Part shown: piece after piece, positions 45,433 to 58,036 of the stretch
How positions within the stretch are numbered: position 1 is the stretch's first letter
Layout: the number at the start of each line of letters is the position of its first letter
NCBI RefSeq assembly: GCF_002105155.1
Contig: NW_019029003.1
Span: 310,001 to 374,000 of the forward strand
Reading direction: 5' to 3'
DNA: 64,000 nt
Source of the DNA: Lobosporangium transversale
Lineage: Eukaryota > Mortierellomycota > Mortierellomycetes > Mortierellales > Mortierellaceae
Made by a program: the position numbers and the translations under genes
The notes under the pieces: generated by a model
Databases searched by the model: none
Seen by the model: the letters and a program-made list of their open reading frames with translations, nothing else
Told to the model about the DNA's origin: nothing

Positions 45433-47721
45433 TTAGTCACGTCGCCATGATCTCCAAAATGTATGGTCTCCTTCAATAACTTCTCCTCCTTCCAGCCAGT
45501 AACACATCTCCTCTTCGCGTTTTCTTCTCGCAGTCAATTCTTCTTCTCCTTCTCCATACCTATCATATCCACCATCGTCATTCTCAACCTCAACTCTAGC
45601 TCCGACTCCAGCTCCAGCTCTGGTGACCACCATTAATCCTTTAAACTGTTCTAGTTGTGGCCACTTTTCTCTCATCCACCGAAGCTCATTGATTGAGATC
45701 TTATGCTTTAATCCTGTCAAATCCAGCTTTCGCAGCTCTTTCAGTCCTTCTAATTCCTGTAACCCAGTCTCCAAGGTAAACTCTAGGCACTGACTCTGTT
45801 GATAGGTCATTGTCCAGGGGAGCCGAACGTTCGCATGTTCTCGACCGAGGTGTCTTGGGTCTCCATATATACTGATTTCGTAACCCATAAGGCCCATAAG
45901 GCCTGGAGCAGATCGTACCACTCCGTGAGGCCCTCGAAGCTCCAAGCTACCAGACGACCAATGGGAAAGATCCAGCTCCCGAAGTTGATAGCATTGCCCT
46001 AGCTGCTTCATGACCCGCTTTTGCAGTTCTTTAAATCCCATCTCCTCTGAATGCTTTGATGGCATCCTAGGTGCTATGGGTGGCTTGATTGAACAATTGA
46101 AACAAGGCACCTCCAACATAATCTGGCATCGCATAACCTCAAGTGTCTCAGCACATAGCCATGACGACTGAGAACGCTCTCTTTGCTCTTGCTGCTGTCG
46201 ATCCTCCTCTTCTCGATAATACCATCCTGCTTCTATTCCTCGTCCTACTCTTCCTCCTTCATCTCCTATGTACTGAGCTAAAAAGTACAGCCCCTGACCT
46301 GAAAAGACCCTCAGCTGAGGCATACACTTTAAAAATTGCTGGATATCACTGCTCATTAGCCCTCCTGCTTGAACCCCAAGATCTAATATCTCAAGAGAGA
46401 GCTCACTACTCTTTCGAATAGCTGACAAACTCTCGTATGAAAAATTGATAAAATTACGCAGCACAATCGATTTCCAATTCGTCGCAACGAGCAAATTGGA
46501 GAAATGCTCTTCTCGAAGTTCGCTCGAATCCTTCCGAAGCTCGACCTTAAGTTCTGTCAAGTCTTCAAAAGACGTTTCTGCTATCTTAATATCGAACCGT
46601 TCACAAAAGTAGTCTCCTGGATCGATCAGATGAAGCAATCGTAAATGAGGGCATCGTCGAGCAATGAAGACCCTAACCAAAGCTCGAGCCGTCTCCACGT
46701 TGTTGAGTATGAGCTCTTGAAGGTTGACCAACGGCTGGCGTGAAATATTATTAAAGTACTCATGCCGATAGTAATGTAAAGGCTCCGGATCTGGCAGGCG
46801 ATTATGATACCATCTTACGAGCTCATCCTCATCATAACCGTCATCGTCGTCAGTCAACCCTTCTTGTTGGTCATCATCCTCATCCTCTTCATACTCCTCT
46901 TCAACATCGCGTGCTGGATACAGCGTATGATCGTAGTCCTCATCCTCAGAATCATCGTAGGATTCTTCCCTCCAATCGTCCGGAACGATGATTTCGAGAC
47001 GTTTCAACGACTGCGGGAGGATGCCTGGCCAGAGAAGGTGCTCAAGGCCACCAACATTGCCAAATACACGAACCTGTACTTTGAGCTCCTGTAGGTTAGA
47101 GCATTGACGGATTAGTCGGATAACATCGTAAGGATCTTGTGTCAAGCATGCGTCGGCTCGAACCGGTACCACTGGGGCCAAGATATCGCGATATTCTTCT
47201 CTAGGCAGCTTCCCTTTAATATCTTGATGTTGAGGCTGACTGCCATGTTCGCTGCACAAGTTCATACCACCATCATCGTCGCCATCGTCATCGCTGTCAT
47301 CTGTCTGATCCTCCAAATCACTGGGATAGTAAAATGTTGGCTGCATCTTTGGCGGTCGAAGTGCTCGGCAGATCTCCTGATCAAATAAAATCGACAATGA
47401 CCATAGGCGTGGGAACCAAGGCTCAGTATCAGTACGATCAGAGACAGCCACATTTTCGAGTAACGGACCGACAAATGAAGGATGCGGAGCTTCAATCGAA
47501 TAGATATGCCTTGATCTCTTGGATACTTCTTCGAGGATCTTGAGTGATATGAATGCGGTGTAAGTAGCAAAACATACTCGAATGTTGTAGTAAAGTGCTG
47601 CTTTAAAGGCTTTGCTCCAATCCTTGCTAACGAGAATGCAATTGATCAAATCACTCTGATCGAGGTAGAAACCGATCAACACAAGGACGTCAAAAGGAAG
47701 AGGCGAGGGCGATCGATCCAT
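45433..47721 (-). CDS. F-box protein, 762 residues, single exon
   Basis: The N-terminus (residues about 7-45: LPFDVLVLIGFYLDQSDLIN, then CILVSKDWSKAF) is an F-box, which binds Skp1 and places the protein in SCF ubiquitin ligases as substrate receptor. The remainder has irregular leucine-rich segments such as LQELKVQVRVFG, LQELILNNVET, LRLLHLIDPG, LEILDLGVQAGG and LKELRKLDLTGLK, so it probably folds as a degenerate LRR. Three acidic inserts (for example EEEYEEDEDDDQQE) interrupt it. The gene is unusual here in having no intron. F-box families of this kind are greatly expanded in Mortierella-like fungi, and targets are unknown. The stop is TAA and the start is the first ATG. Confidence 0.85.
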   Translation of the reverse strand: MDRSPSPLPFDVLVLIGFYLDQSDLINCILVSKDWSKAFKAALYYNIRVCFATYTAFISLKILEEVSKRSRHIYSIEAPHPSFVGPLLENVAVSDRTDTEPWFPRLWSLSILFDQEICRALRPPKMQPTFYYPSDLEDQTDDSDDDGDDDGGMNLCSEHGSQPQHQDIKGKLPREEYRDILAPVVPVRADACLTQDPYDVIRLIRQCSNLQELKVQVRVFGNVGGLEHLLWPGILPQSLKRLEIIVPDDWREESYDDSEDEDYDHTLYPARDVEEEYEEDEDDDQQEGLTDDDDGYDEDELVRWYHNRLPDPEPLHYYRHEYFNNISRQPLVNLQELILNNVETARALVRVFIARRCPHLRLLHLIDPGDYFCERFDIKIAETSFEDLTELKVELRKDSSELREEHFSNLLVATNWKSIVLRNFINFSYESLSAIRKSSELSLEILDLGVQAGGLMSSDIQQFLKCMPQLRVFSGQGLYFLAQYIGDEGGRVGRGIEAGWYYREEEDRQQQEQRERSQSSWLCAETLEVMRCQIMLEVPCFNCSIKPPIAPRMPSKHSEEMGFKELQKRVMKQLGQCYQLRELDLSHWSSGSLELRGPHGVVRSAPGLMGLMGYEISIYGDPRHLGREHANVRLPWTMTYQQSQCLEFTLETGLQELEGLKELRKLDLTGLKHKISINELRWMREKWPQLEQFKGLMVVTRAGAGVGARVEVENDDGGYDRYGEGEEELTARRKREEEMCYWLEGGEVIEGDHTFWRSWRRD

Positions 47722-48192
47722 AATGAAATAGTATATCTAAACTAGGGACTTGTTACAGACATGAAAATAAGAGGTAGCGACCAAAGGAAAGAAACGAAAT
47801 GCGATGTCCCAAACGACACATTTATATATAGTTTTGCCACCATTAAAAGCGGCGAACATCTGATACAAAGCTCATAAACTTTATCAAGATTTGAATGAGC
47901 CCACCAGTTTCGTTTTTATTTTACAGGAATGCTTTTTTGCTGATGATTTTCATGATATGATAATTATTTGCAACATTGAAAAGTCAAGGGGTGAATGATT
48001 GTACACATTATAAATGTAGGCTATGGTTAAAAATCATCAAGGAGTAAAGAAATAAAGCGTAAAAACCTATAATTCTGCAAACAATGTTTGCGTGATTGAA
48101 AATAACATTAGGTTGGCAAATAAAGCGGACTTTTTTTTTTTTTTTTTTTTTTTTTTGTTTTGTTTTCAAGTTGTTTTCATAAAGTCCATTTT
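47722..48192. other. Spacer between F-box and SWIRM genes
   Basis: 470 bp with the presumed F-box promoter (TTTATATATAG near 47820) and a T25 run at about 48132-48156. No gene was seen. Confidence 0.45.
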
Positions 48193-50981
48193 TTAAACAT
48201 CTTTGGCACTGATCCCTTGGAGCCATCCAACTTTAGCGAAAAACTCCCAAAGTCGACTAGTCTTGTTGACATCAATGCGACACATCTTTTGCGCATCCGA
48301 TTTGCGGAATGGTTTGCCGTTGGGTACTGCAAAGTAATCACGCGAGGCAAGAATGATAGTTTGTTTACAGTTCAGATACTGGGCAGGTGAAAGTCGAAGA
48401 ATCGAAGCAATCTTTGCCTCATGAGGATGCAAGTATTCAATACCAGGTTTATCTGTGATTGAGAGAGGTTGACCTAAAAGATCAATGGATCAAGCAAAAA
48501 CAAATATTAATTTTAGATGAATAAGTAGCAGCAGAATAAAACAAAAAAAAAAAAAACAGCCTACTTACCCTTCCAATGAACTGCGGGTGGGGTCTTGACA
48601 TCCAACATTGAGATGGGTCCAACATCCGGCTCAAGGATCACCAGTTCTTCAGGTTCCTGAACTACACGCTCACCACCATGTGTAAAGCCCGAAGAAGACA
48701 CATGATCTCCACCATGAGATTTCTTGGTGCGTTTGCGATTGCTAATGATGTTGCCGTCAGCATCCAACAAGCCCAACTCCGCTGCTCGTTTTTTAGACAT
48801 ACGAGTGCGCTTGATGGGCTCAGTATCATTGTCTTGCGATACCACTGAAGTAGAGTCTGTTCGTTGACGCTTGAAGTTGGTTCCGATATCACTGTCATTA
48901 TTCTCGGACCAATCGCGGTAAAAATGCTTTAGATCAGTATCCGTATCTATAGATGAATCATCTGTCAACAGGTGGCTAATCGACATAGCTGCGGGGCGTG
49001 ATGAGCTTCCAGAAGATGAGCTTCCTAAACCTTCTGAGATGGACCTGTTGGAAAACGTTGACTTGGGTTTGCTACTGGGCGATGAATAAATGCCGAAATT
49101 GCGGGCAACATCCGATGTCGACCCCTGCTTGGCGTCCTCATGGCGCAGCACTCTGCCAGTGGCTGTTAATATCAGAGGCATAGATTGTCTTCTAGACACG
49201 CCCGTTGATGAGCTCTCGCCTGCACTGCCTCGAAACCTGGCCTTTCCTTGCATGGTAGCATGTCCTTCCTCTTCATCATGGTGTTGGTTTTCGCTGGATG
49301 CCTCATGATGTCGCTTCTCGTCGTATCGACCGCCTTCTGGTCGTAGCAGTCGAGGATTCTGACGGTATATGGTATAGTAATCCAAATTGATGTATTCGCT
49401 CGATTCTGTATCCAATGACGATGTGCGCATCACCTCTTGCCCCGAACGCTCTGGTGCTCGGCTCGGTGGTAATTTGTGTGGATGCGAGTGTGCATATGAG
49501 GTTTGATTCTTGTTGGAGGTCCATGGAGCCAATGAAGGTGGTGACATTGGCCGATTTCCTGCTGCACTATCGTATGGCCGCGATACAGTAGAGCTATTGC
49601 TTGATCCGGATAGTGAAGCTGTCATATATATAGGAGCCGAGCAAGCTGATGAGGGGCGAGACGAGAGATGCGTACCGCCGTACTGTGGAATGCTTGAGAA
49701 CACTGCTGGAGGACTCGATGGAAATAATGGCGAGAGAATAGTTTTAGAGTCTGCGCCAATATCTGCCTCTGAACTGGAGGGTGACAAAAGATCATGTGGA
49801 TGTTGAATATTATTCTGAGATGTGGTGTGGGGACGATGCTGGGTCTTATTGTTGCAAGTCAGATGCAAGTCAGGTGACAGCGAGACAGTAGGTGCAGGGC
49901 TTGGCAGAGGGCTTGGGGAGCTTGATGATCTTGTAGCTAAAGAGTCTGCGGAGGAGCGCACAACGGTTGAGTGTCCGTGCGCAGCTCCGTGACAAACCTT
50001 GGGATGATTGGAGTGATTTTCATGATTATGCCCACGAGCTGCAGGATGTTTGTCATAGCTCTGTCTTGACTGAGGCGATGTATTAGGGTTGGGAGAGTCA
50101 TACAGCTCAAAGTCTCGACGGATTGACAACTGCCCAGTGTCATCAGCCATGAGCTTGTTGAATTTATTAGGGACTTGTGGAGAAGTTGGTCTATGACTGC
50201 TGTTACTGTTGTTGTAAGTTGATCCTGGCCAATAGGACCGGGCAGGCACAGTGCCATGAAGATATCCGGCGGATAACTGCGGAGAAGGCCTTGAAGGAAC
50301 ATGGTCTTGGAGTGGTGAGGATAGGGTATGGGTAGTATGTTCAAGTGCGGGTAAGGTTGCAGATGCAGATGTAGATTTTGACGGTTTGAGATAATGGCCG
50401 ATTCGAGGATCTGACAAACCCATTCTCACAGGTAGACGGCCAATACTTTCAGGGTTAGGTAATGGAAATGAAGAAGTTTTTTGGTAGTCTGACTGGGATG
50501 TCTGATATGGCCGCTGAATGGGATGCTTTGTGTAAGGAGGAGGAGGAGACAATGGTGGCTGTGGCAGTGTTTGTGAGTAGTTGGTGATATTATGTCCCAC
50601 CATCATCATGTCGCTTTTGTTAATTTGATTACTGTTATTCTTTGTGGAAGAAGTAGGAAGATGTGGAGAAGGAAGAAGAGTCGAAGAGGTGACGGATGGG
50701 ATAAGGGGGCTATTATTAGCGGATAGAGAAGAAGAATAGTTTCTTCTATTGTCCTGGTAGAGCGTGTGATCAAGGATGGATTGCTGAGGCTGAGGTTGTG
50801 GCTGAGGTTGAGACTGAGACTGAGACTTGCGAAGGAAGCCTTGCGAAGAACTTTGGATGTGTGAGGACGAAGGCTGATGCTGTCCCTGAGATGAAGAAGA
50901 TGAGGCTTGTTGAGATGGAACTGACTGTGGATGCTGCTGTGCGACTGGAAGATGGGGTAGAGTAGTGTGGTCTGTGGTCAT
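48193..50981 (-). CDS. SWIRM-domain protein (Fun19/Laf-like), 2 exons
   Basis: Exons 50981-48569 and 48473-48193 join at a split Gly codon to 897 residues. About 700 residues are low-complexity (Ser, Pro, Gln, His; for example QSQSQPQPQPQPQ), with predicted disorder and basic clusters near 775-785. The last 90 residues are a SWIRM domain: EAKIASILRLSPAQYLNCKQ, then FRKSDAQKMCRIDVNKTSRL and WEFFAKVGWL. SWIRM is a helical domain of chromatin complexes. This C-terminal arrangement resembles yeast Fun19 and fission-yeast Laf1/Laf2, which associate with a histone deacetylase complex. That similarity is from memory of the family, so function is inferred. The frame extends upstream to a GTG at 51020; the first ATG (MTTDHTTLP) at 50981 was used. 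Confidence 0.85.
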
Positions 50982-52128
50982 GTCGAGGTGGGATGACCAA
51001 CGACGAAGTGGATGTATCACTTTGCTCTCGTTACAAAGAACAGTGTGGAAGTGTGATGAGTGAGAAGAGTGTGGTGAATGCTGCTGTCAAAAAGAAAAGA
51101 AAAAAAGGAAATAAAGAGATGAGTAAACAAGCGACAGAGTGTTTGAATTATGAATGATGTTATTTGTAGGACAGAAGAGAGAGGGAAGAGTGTCTCTTTT
51201 TTTGTGTATGATTTTTTGGTGGCAATGCTGCTGCGGTGCAGTGAAAATGGCGGGAAACAAGAAGAAAAAAAAAAGAAAAAGAAAATTGAGAGTTGGAAGG
51301 CGCAGGTGAATTTATAGATTTTTTACGGTCAAACTCAGTTGACTTTTACGCCTCCTCTCTTTTCTACTCAGCACCGAAATGGCCAAAATTCAAAAAATGA
51401 TGGTGTATGATGATATGGATGAATAAGGTGTGTTATAAATGTGCTAGAAGAAGAGAGGAAAGGAGGGGGAGAAAAAGGACTGGATCGATCGCCAAGTTTA
51501 TGCTTAGGTGATCTGTTGTTTTTTGTAGAATGAAAAAGAAAAAACCATGCATGGGCATGACAAAAAGCAAAAATAAAAATATAATATGGCTTGTGCGCCA
51601 ATTAATAAGAATAAAATATGACTGTCACGGGATTTCTACTCTATATGGTAATTCGTCAATTCGGCTAGACTTAAAAATTAATGTCAGCAATAGGTGCTTG
51701 GCAAAGGGAACGAATCAGATTCCAACTTTCAGGGCGGGGATAAGGAAAAATGATAAAAAGGCAATAAAGAAGATTAATAAGATGGAAAAACCAATTCAAA
51801 TGTGTGTAGCTGAGATGTCATTGGTAAGAAATATTCTCGTTCTACAGCATGTAGGGTGTCAATGGCATCTCACTATAGAAGTCAACGAGGCGTGACCACA
51901 AGGGAAGAAAACATGCCTTGAAGGCATTGATTAAAAAAAAAAAGGAGAGAGAATGCTTTTGATAAGAGAGAACATGCATGTGAAGATGATTCAATTGGCC
52001 TTTCCCCAAATGAATTACAACGTGCACAGCACAGCACAACATGGAAATGAATGAAGGGCTGCGCAGAATATGGAGATGCAAAAAAAAATATAAAATAAGG
52101 TGTGGAGGATGTGAATTAGGAGTAATTG

Positions 52129-52163
<35 letters not shown>

Positions 52164-55020
52164 TGCAATGGAAATCTAAAGGTGGCACAGAGTGATGAGT
52201 AACACATTCCACTATCACCATTGCCCATTACCATTACCACCAGAGTCTCGTTCTAGTTTATTCAGCTCTCACTCTGTTGAACACACAAATCAATTGAGTT
52301 TCATTGAGAGGATATTCGTACTCCCTTTATTTTCTCCTTATCCTTCTCTCACTCCTTATTTTTTTATTTATTTATTTTTTATTTTAGGTACTGAGATGCG
52401 AAATGGGCATAAGACGAAGCGGTGAATGGTTATGGAGAGTAAGGATGAAGAAATTAAAGATTATTTAATAATGAACATCGGGATGTGTAACCGATGATAC
52501 CAAAATGCTGATTAATTGAATCTCGGAACGATGAAAATGGCATGGAAAAAGAATAGATTGGAGTAATTAAATTGATTATCCCAATAATGAGTTGTTTACC
52601 GCTCTGGCTATATAATCTGAAGGTCATTTATTTCATCATCCACCTCCTTAATCCCTCTTGTCTTCCTTGTCTCATGATGTTTTCTTTTTGTCTCTCTCTC
52701 CTCAACAACATGGAACAGGATGAAGTCTTCACTAATGATACATGAAATAGCCTTTTGTTTGGAAGATGGTGTCATTTGCGAATTGACAGTATGAATTATA
52801 CAAACAAAAAAAGGCAAAGCATTACAATGACAATCAAAAAGATAAAAGCATTTGTGATAGATAGGACACCTTAAAAGTCAGACGGAGTGTGAAAGAATAA
52901 AAAAAAAAAAGACGAGATCATGAGTGATCATCGCTCCGTTGCGTGCCAATTGTGTATATATAGCAAGCGTTTTGTTTATTTAAAGATAGTGCGAATAGTG
53001 CCATGGTATTGTGTGCGTGACAGAACAATGAAAGAATGTGGTTTAAAAAACTGAATATAACGTCAAGAGAACAGTGCTTTATCGTCATTGTTTTTCCTTG
53101 GTCTTAAAGACCCAGAACCGCTTTTTGCTAATTGCTTCGCCCTAGTCATCGTATTTTCTTTATCTAACAGCGGGTAATCAATTAAAAGACAAAGTCGAGC
53201 AAAAAGCACAATGCTTGACTAAGGAGCTGAGGATTCATGGATAATGTAAGCTCCCTGGTTGATTTATTGGGGGAAGAAGGGGAAGCAGAAAGGCGACAAA
53301 AAAAAGAGATGGAGATGGTATGCTTGATGGCAAAGAGAAAAAAAACAAAACACCAAATCTCCAAAGCTGGGGCTAAATGATGACGGTTGATTTTCATAAT
53401 AGAAATCAAATAGAAACTCAAAAAAAAAAAAAAAAAAAAAAAAAGAAAAGAAAAAGAAAAGAAAAAGAAAAGAAAAAGCATTACCTTGAAAGTGTGAGAG
53501 AGGGAGTGAGGTTTATGCCGAACTGATGAAGTTGTTTTTGGTGTCAATGGCTTGCTTTGTTTAATATAATGATGATGCTGAATGCGCTTGAGGGTTGAAG
53601 ATTAAAGAAAAAGAAAAAGAAAAATATTAAGAATAATTAAAATCAAATTGGATGCAAAAGAAAAAAAAAAAGTTTCTTCTTTATATTTTCTCTGAGCATG
53701 CACGAGCCACAGATGCACCGCAGTATCAGTTGTTCTTTTTTATTGTTTGAGAAGAACCTAGAAGCCATGACAACGTAAACCCTTTTAGTCGTACCGTATC
53801 CGTCGACCTTGGCAGCCTTTGGAGCCTTTAGCAGAGTCGGAGATCCAAAGATGAAGCAAAAAGAAAAGGGAACCGTCAACTGTCAAGTTTGTGGAGAAAC
53901 CATGCACAACAATCAACAATGACATCAAGAGAACTAAAAAAAAAAAAATTAATGATCAACTGGGACTATACCATTTTCTGCTTGCTTAGCAATTTAATCG
54001 ACCATCGCTTATACCTATTTGTCAATTTGCCAATGCATTCTACCCATACACAGGCTTCAAGTCAAAGAATCCAATTAGTCAAGGCATACGCAGGCAGGCA
54101 GTAAATGAATTGCGGATCCGGAGATAAAAGTAAATAAATAAACTCAATAAATACAACCGTCAATGTCGTCCGTCTGACGAAAACATCACGCAAAGTGATG
54201 TGATTTTGCAGCAAGAACTCAGAATTGGTTCTCCCTCCTCCACTCTTCTGCGCAACTAAATGTCTAATAGCCAACATCTTCCCTTTTCGCCGGCTGTTGC
54301 TATTTGAATCAACAATGCTTGCGTGGAGGAAAGAAAAAAGCCGATTGAAATATCTTTTATCCTTTTATTTTTACTTTTTAATATAGTTTGCTTTTCTCCT
54401 TCTTGGCAATAACAAGGAGTACACAGTTTGATATAGAGTAATGGGAAGGAGAGGAAGCATAATGGGAAACATAGAGCACAGTTGATAGAAGGATATGTCC
54501 TTTTGATCCCAAACTAGGACATCACAGGAATGATGTAAGTCGTATGATGCGGCAGATACAAATCTTCGGATTCCGTATGCATCTCCAAACTCAATTCCAT
54601 AATTTATAAATTTATAAGAGAGAGTTTAAATAATCAACAAAGGGATCTCCTATCGCAGAACGTTCGAGTATTTTTAGTCAAAACTAATGATTTGTCAGCC
54701 CTTATGAAGGTAACATTACTTTACGCTCATCACTCCAAGAACGAAGTGGGTGTGGTTTTTTTTTTTTTTTCTTCTTGTCCAAGCTGACATTTATTCTATA
54801 CTTTTATGTTGTCCACACAGCACCAAGGAGCATTGTGGTCTTTTCTATCTTTGCACATTGAATTTGATCCACAGTGGTTAATGCACAGCTGAAAATTGCT
54901 GACATCCTCCATGTCTCCAAAAATTTAAAAGGCAATACATTATTGCTGTCTTCTCAATCTTTTATTGTATAGAAAAAAAAAAAAAAATCCCCTCTTCATC
55001 CCATTTTATCCGTCCCATCC
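50982..55020. other. 4-kb gene-poor region
   Basis: This is the longest stretch without a supported gene. It begins with A-rich and purine-rich DNA upstream of the SWIRM gene. It contains A runs near 52132-52160 and 53421-53444, (TTTA)n near 52365-52382 and A4G repeats at 53445-53480. Frames of 60-120 codons are present on both strands but are low-complexity or lack family resemblance. It could hold a long 5' UTR with introns, a non-coding RNA or regulatory DNA; nothing specific can be shown. Confidence 0.5.
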
Positions 55021-56036
55021 ATGATGCTGTCATCAGGTAATCATAAACACAAAGGTCATATTGCTTGCGGAAGCCAAGGTAGAAGTAGAAGTAGATATAA
55101 AAAGACACAAGAGAGCAGCACCATTCGCACCTTAGGCACAGCCACTGTCGGTGAACAACAACAGCCAATCGACTCTGCACAGAAATTTTGTAACACAATC
55201 CAAGTATTGATTCAAGAACGCTATCAACAGGCTTTGACTTACTGCGCGTCAGCTAAGCATGCGACCTGCCATCAGATTTACCGTAATTGGCACTCAGAGG
55301 ATATGCAACGGAAAGAGATTGTTGTCACTTCCCCCTTTGCTTTTAATAAGCCTAGCGTTAATGATGAAATGAAGCGATATCTGGTTGCGTATCCTGCTGA
55401 AAAATACGCTCTCGATCGTCTGAATGACTTTTCTCCGATCGTAAATCCATATTTCAATATGTTGGGAATCTTTTTCTGCACCACTCCTGCCTTGGATGAG
55501 CGGCCGGCTCCTTCTTCTCCCTATGGTAAGATCCGATTTCAAGTGTCCTTTACAGACCTTCAACAAGCCATGTTCCCAGTGTTTCGATTATTCTTCGCAG
55601 ATCATTACCGCGTGAAAGAAGATTGGTATATCCAATTGGTCGTAGTACCACAATGGAACCGCCGATTAGAGGAACAATGTCAGCTTCAAGGCCTGATCGA
55701 GTTGGATGTCAATTCCAACCCATTCTTCTATTGCTCCTCCTCCTCCTCTTCTTCTTCCCCTTCAGCAGTAGCATTGTCATCGTCTGCTAGTGTCAACAAG
55801 GACACGAAGAACGAATATCGCACTTGCATTGCTCCTAAGCTTTGGATCGAACTTTTAGTTGGATGCGATGTCATCTGCACTTCGTCTCTAGGCAATATTG
55901 TCAGTAGTCAGCTACATGCTAGAGTGCGAAAGACTAGAAACTTTATGACAGATCAAGAGCAACGTATAAAATACGCTACCATTTTGAAAGCACTCTCCAA
56001 GGATCTGGATCACGCTGCTGATGAATTACTACAACT

Positions 56037-56069
<33 letters not shown>

Positions 56070-56172
56070 GCAGCAGCAGCCACAGAACATGAATGTGAAG
56101 ATATCAGAGTTGACAATCCAATTAGCTTTTCTAAGGACATGTCTCTGTACCTTACAATCCGCCAATAGATGA
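55021..56172 (+). CDS. Hypothetical protein, 383 residues, single exon
   Basis: I do not recognise this protein. The frame starts with two adjacent ATG codons and ends TGA. Residues 1-50 are basic and polar. Residues about 55-230 look globular with mixed helix and strand (CNTIQVLIQERYQQALTY, YGKIRFQVSFTDLQQAMFPV, WYIQLVVVPQWNRRLEEQC). A nine-Ser stretch lies near 240. Another globular part follows with LWIELLVGCDVICTSSLGN. A poly-Gln tract of about 17 residues encoded by CAA/CAG lies near 345-361. The C-terminal 25 residues are helical. There is no signal peptide, membrane segment or catalytic motif. The non-repetitive composition supports a real gene. Confidence 0.65.
56037..56081 (+). repeat. 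CAA/CAG trinucleotide tract encoding poly-Gln
   Basis: About ten CAA followed by four CAG codons occur in the hypothetical gene at 55021-56172. The switch from CAA to CAG suggests two expansion events or an interruption. Confidence 0.9.
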
Positions 56173-56222
56173 AAAAATAAAAAACCGAATTGAGAGATAG
56201 GAAACACATACTTTTATTTACA

Positions 56223-56906
56223 TTATAACACAGGCTGGGGACCATATTTCTGATTATACCATGCTACCACAGATTCATTGTTCAGGGTTTGCCCTGGTGC
56301 AAAAGTTTCAAAGTCTGGGTTACGTTGATAGGCAATCTTTGCAACTTCGATGAGCACCCCTGCTGTGAGACCATATACAGCCCAGCCAACCTTGGTTGGA
56401 TTCTCTTGAGCAACAATTTCTTTTTTCTCGAGTTGCTTATCTTCCCCACTATTCGACACAGAGCTTGAGTTTGATGATGATGTTGTTGTTGCTGTCTGTG
56501 GCAACTGCCCAGAACTCTCCAGCTTCTCAAGGATAAAGTTATGGGTCCCACATCGCTCGAACCTGTGGACCCGATGATTTGAAATCCAATCCATATCAAA
56601 CCAATTGTAGTCTCCTGGGCGAGGACTGAGGAAGTATTCAAGAGGCTCTGTGAAAATGGCAGCGACCTCTCCAGGATTTGGGCGGAGGAGGGTGGTAAGG
56701 TCTGTGGTCCTCAGGTCGGGGCAAAAGGCGACTACAGGTGTGACAACATGCAGATGTCGAGAGAGTACAGGTGATAGTACTGTCAATACCTGAGAATTAG
56801 AAGGCAATAACCGAACTTCCTCAAACGCTTCCCGTTTCTGGTATCACAGTCGCATGAGCAAAAATGCGCGTTTAATAATTCATGCATTCGAATAGATGGT
56901 TAAAAG

Positions 56907-56937
<31 letters not shown>

Positions 56938-57318
56938 GACAGAATGACTTACAGCCGTCGTTATCAAATCAGCATCCTCAGGGTCCTGCTTGCCTAAATA
57001 TTCGATCAATTAATAATCATGGCAACCGGAGTGTCAATTAATGTAAAACAAAACCGTAAAAGGCCTAAAACTTGAATAAAGGTCCACCTATCATGGCAAT
57101 TTTCAGATCCAACACAAACCTCCAGGAAATGCAGATTCACCAGCACCAGTACGTAAAGAAGAAGAGCGAGCTGTGAGAATGACCTCAAGATCGCCTTCAT
57201 TATTGGCTACAAGCGCTACTAACACAGCCGAGCGTTTCTTGGCTTGATAATTGTCTACACTTGGCGGATAGTTCTTCAGATTTTCCAGCGCTTGAATAGA
57301 TTTCTGATTCAGATACAT
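56223..57318 (-). CDS. Nudix hydrolase of the CoA diphosphatase type, 3 exons
   Basis: Exons 57318-57120, 56993-56953 and 56837-56223 join in frame to 284 residues. Peroxisomal enzymes of this family (yeast Pcd1, mammalian NUDT7) split coenzyme A and its derivatives into phosphopantetheine and 3',5'-ADP. The Nudix region is split over all three exons: SAFPGG, KQDPEDADLITTA and KREAFEEVRLLP, residues 62-92. The metal-binding REAFEE is intact, but the usual Gly after EEV is Arg. Residues 30-60 contain the strand AVLVALVANN and the family RSSSLRTGAGE. A Ser/Thr-rich insert lies near 190-215. No clear C-terminal peroxisome signal is present (it ends GPQPVL). It is divergently oriented, 718 bp from the flavoprotein gene. 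Confidence 0.9.
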
Positions 57319-58036
57319 TGTTGTGTTTCACACTTTTTTTTTTTCTTTTCCTAATCTTTTGAGATGAGTAAGTGGATGATGCAGGACTTGAGCGAATGAA
57401 TGTGTCAATATGAAAAGTGTTCGGAATGCAATTGCGTAAAAAAGAAGAAAAAAGGGAAAAAGGGAAAAAGGGAAAAAGGCAAAGCGACCCGACAAAAGGT
57501 TTATTCAATTCACCCGCAGTCATCAACCATTTGTTTATTCGAATAAAAGGATTGTTGATAATAAAAACAAAATATGCTCTCCTACTAAAAAGGCTGGACT
57601 AAGATGGCAAAAGAGAAGGAGAAGTAGAAGAAAATAAGCCAAGGTTGGAATGAGTACAGTGCATCGAGGCAGGAAAAAAAAAACTATGACACATGCAACA
57701 TAACATACACTGTGCGCAGTAGAAAAACGGTTCATACAAGGAGGTTTGTCCGACTTTACTTTCTCACTTTCAGTGAGTCAGTTGTTCATTTGATCCCTTC
57801 GATCCATGTTCCTCCTTTGACTCTAATGAAATGAATGACTCATTCCTTAATGTTGAATGCCTTTTTCTGAATTTGTCATTGTCTCGATTTGGATTAGTCT
57901 ATCTCCCTTTGCCCAACGGCGCGATGAAGGGTTGCAGAGTCCAAAATATACTTTTTTTTTTTGCTTCGCAGTTGATATAACACATCTTTCTTCTCTCACT
58001 CTCTCACGCTTCTAATTATCATTACAGACTAAAAAC
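57319..58036. promoter_or_regulatory. Divergent promoter region of Nudix and NMO-like genes
   Basis: It contains short tandem GGGAAAAA units at 57453-57480. Near the + strand gene it has a T12 run (57951-57962), TTGATATAACAC and a CT-rich stretch. TATCATTACAG directly before the start context ACTAAAAACATG could be the acceptor of a 5'-UTR intron. Confidence 0.45.
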
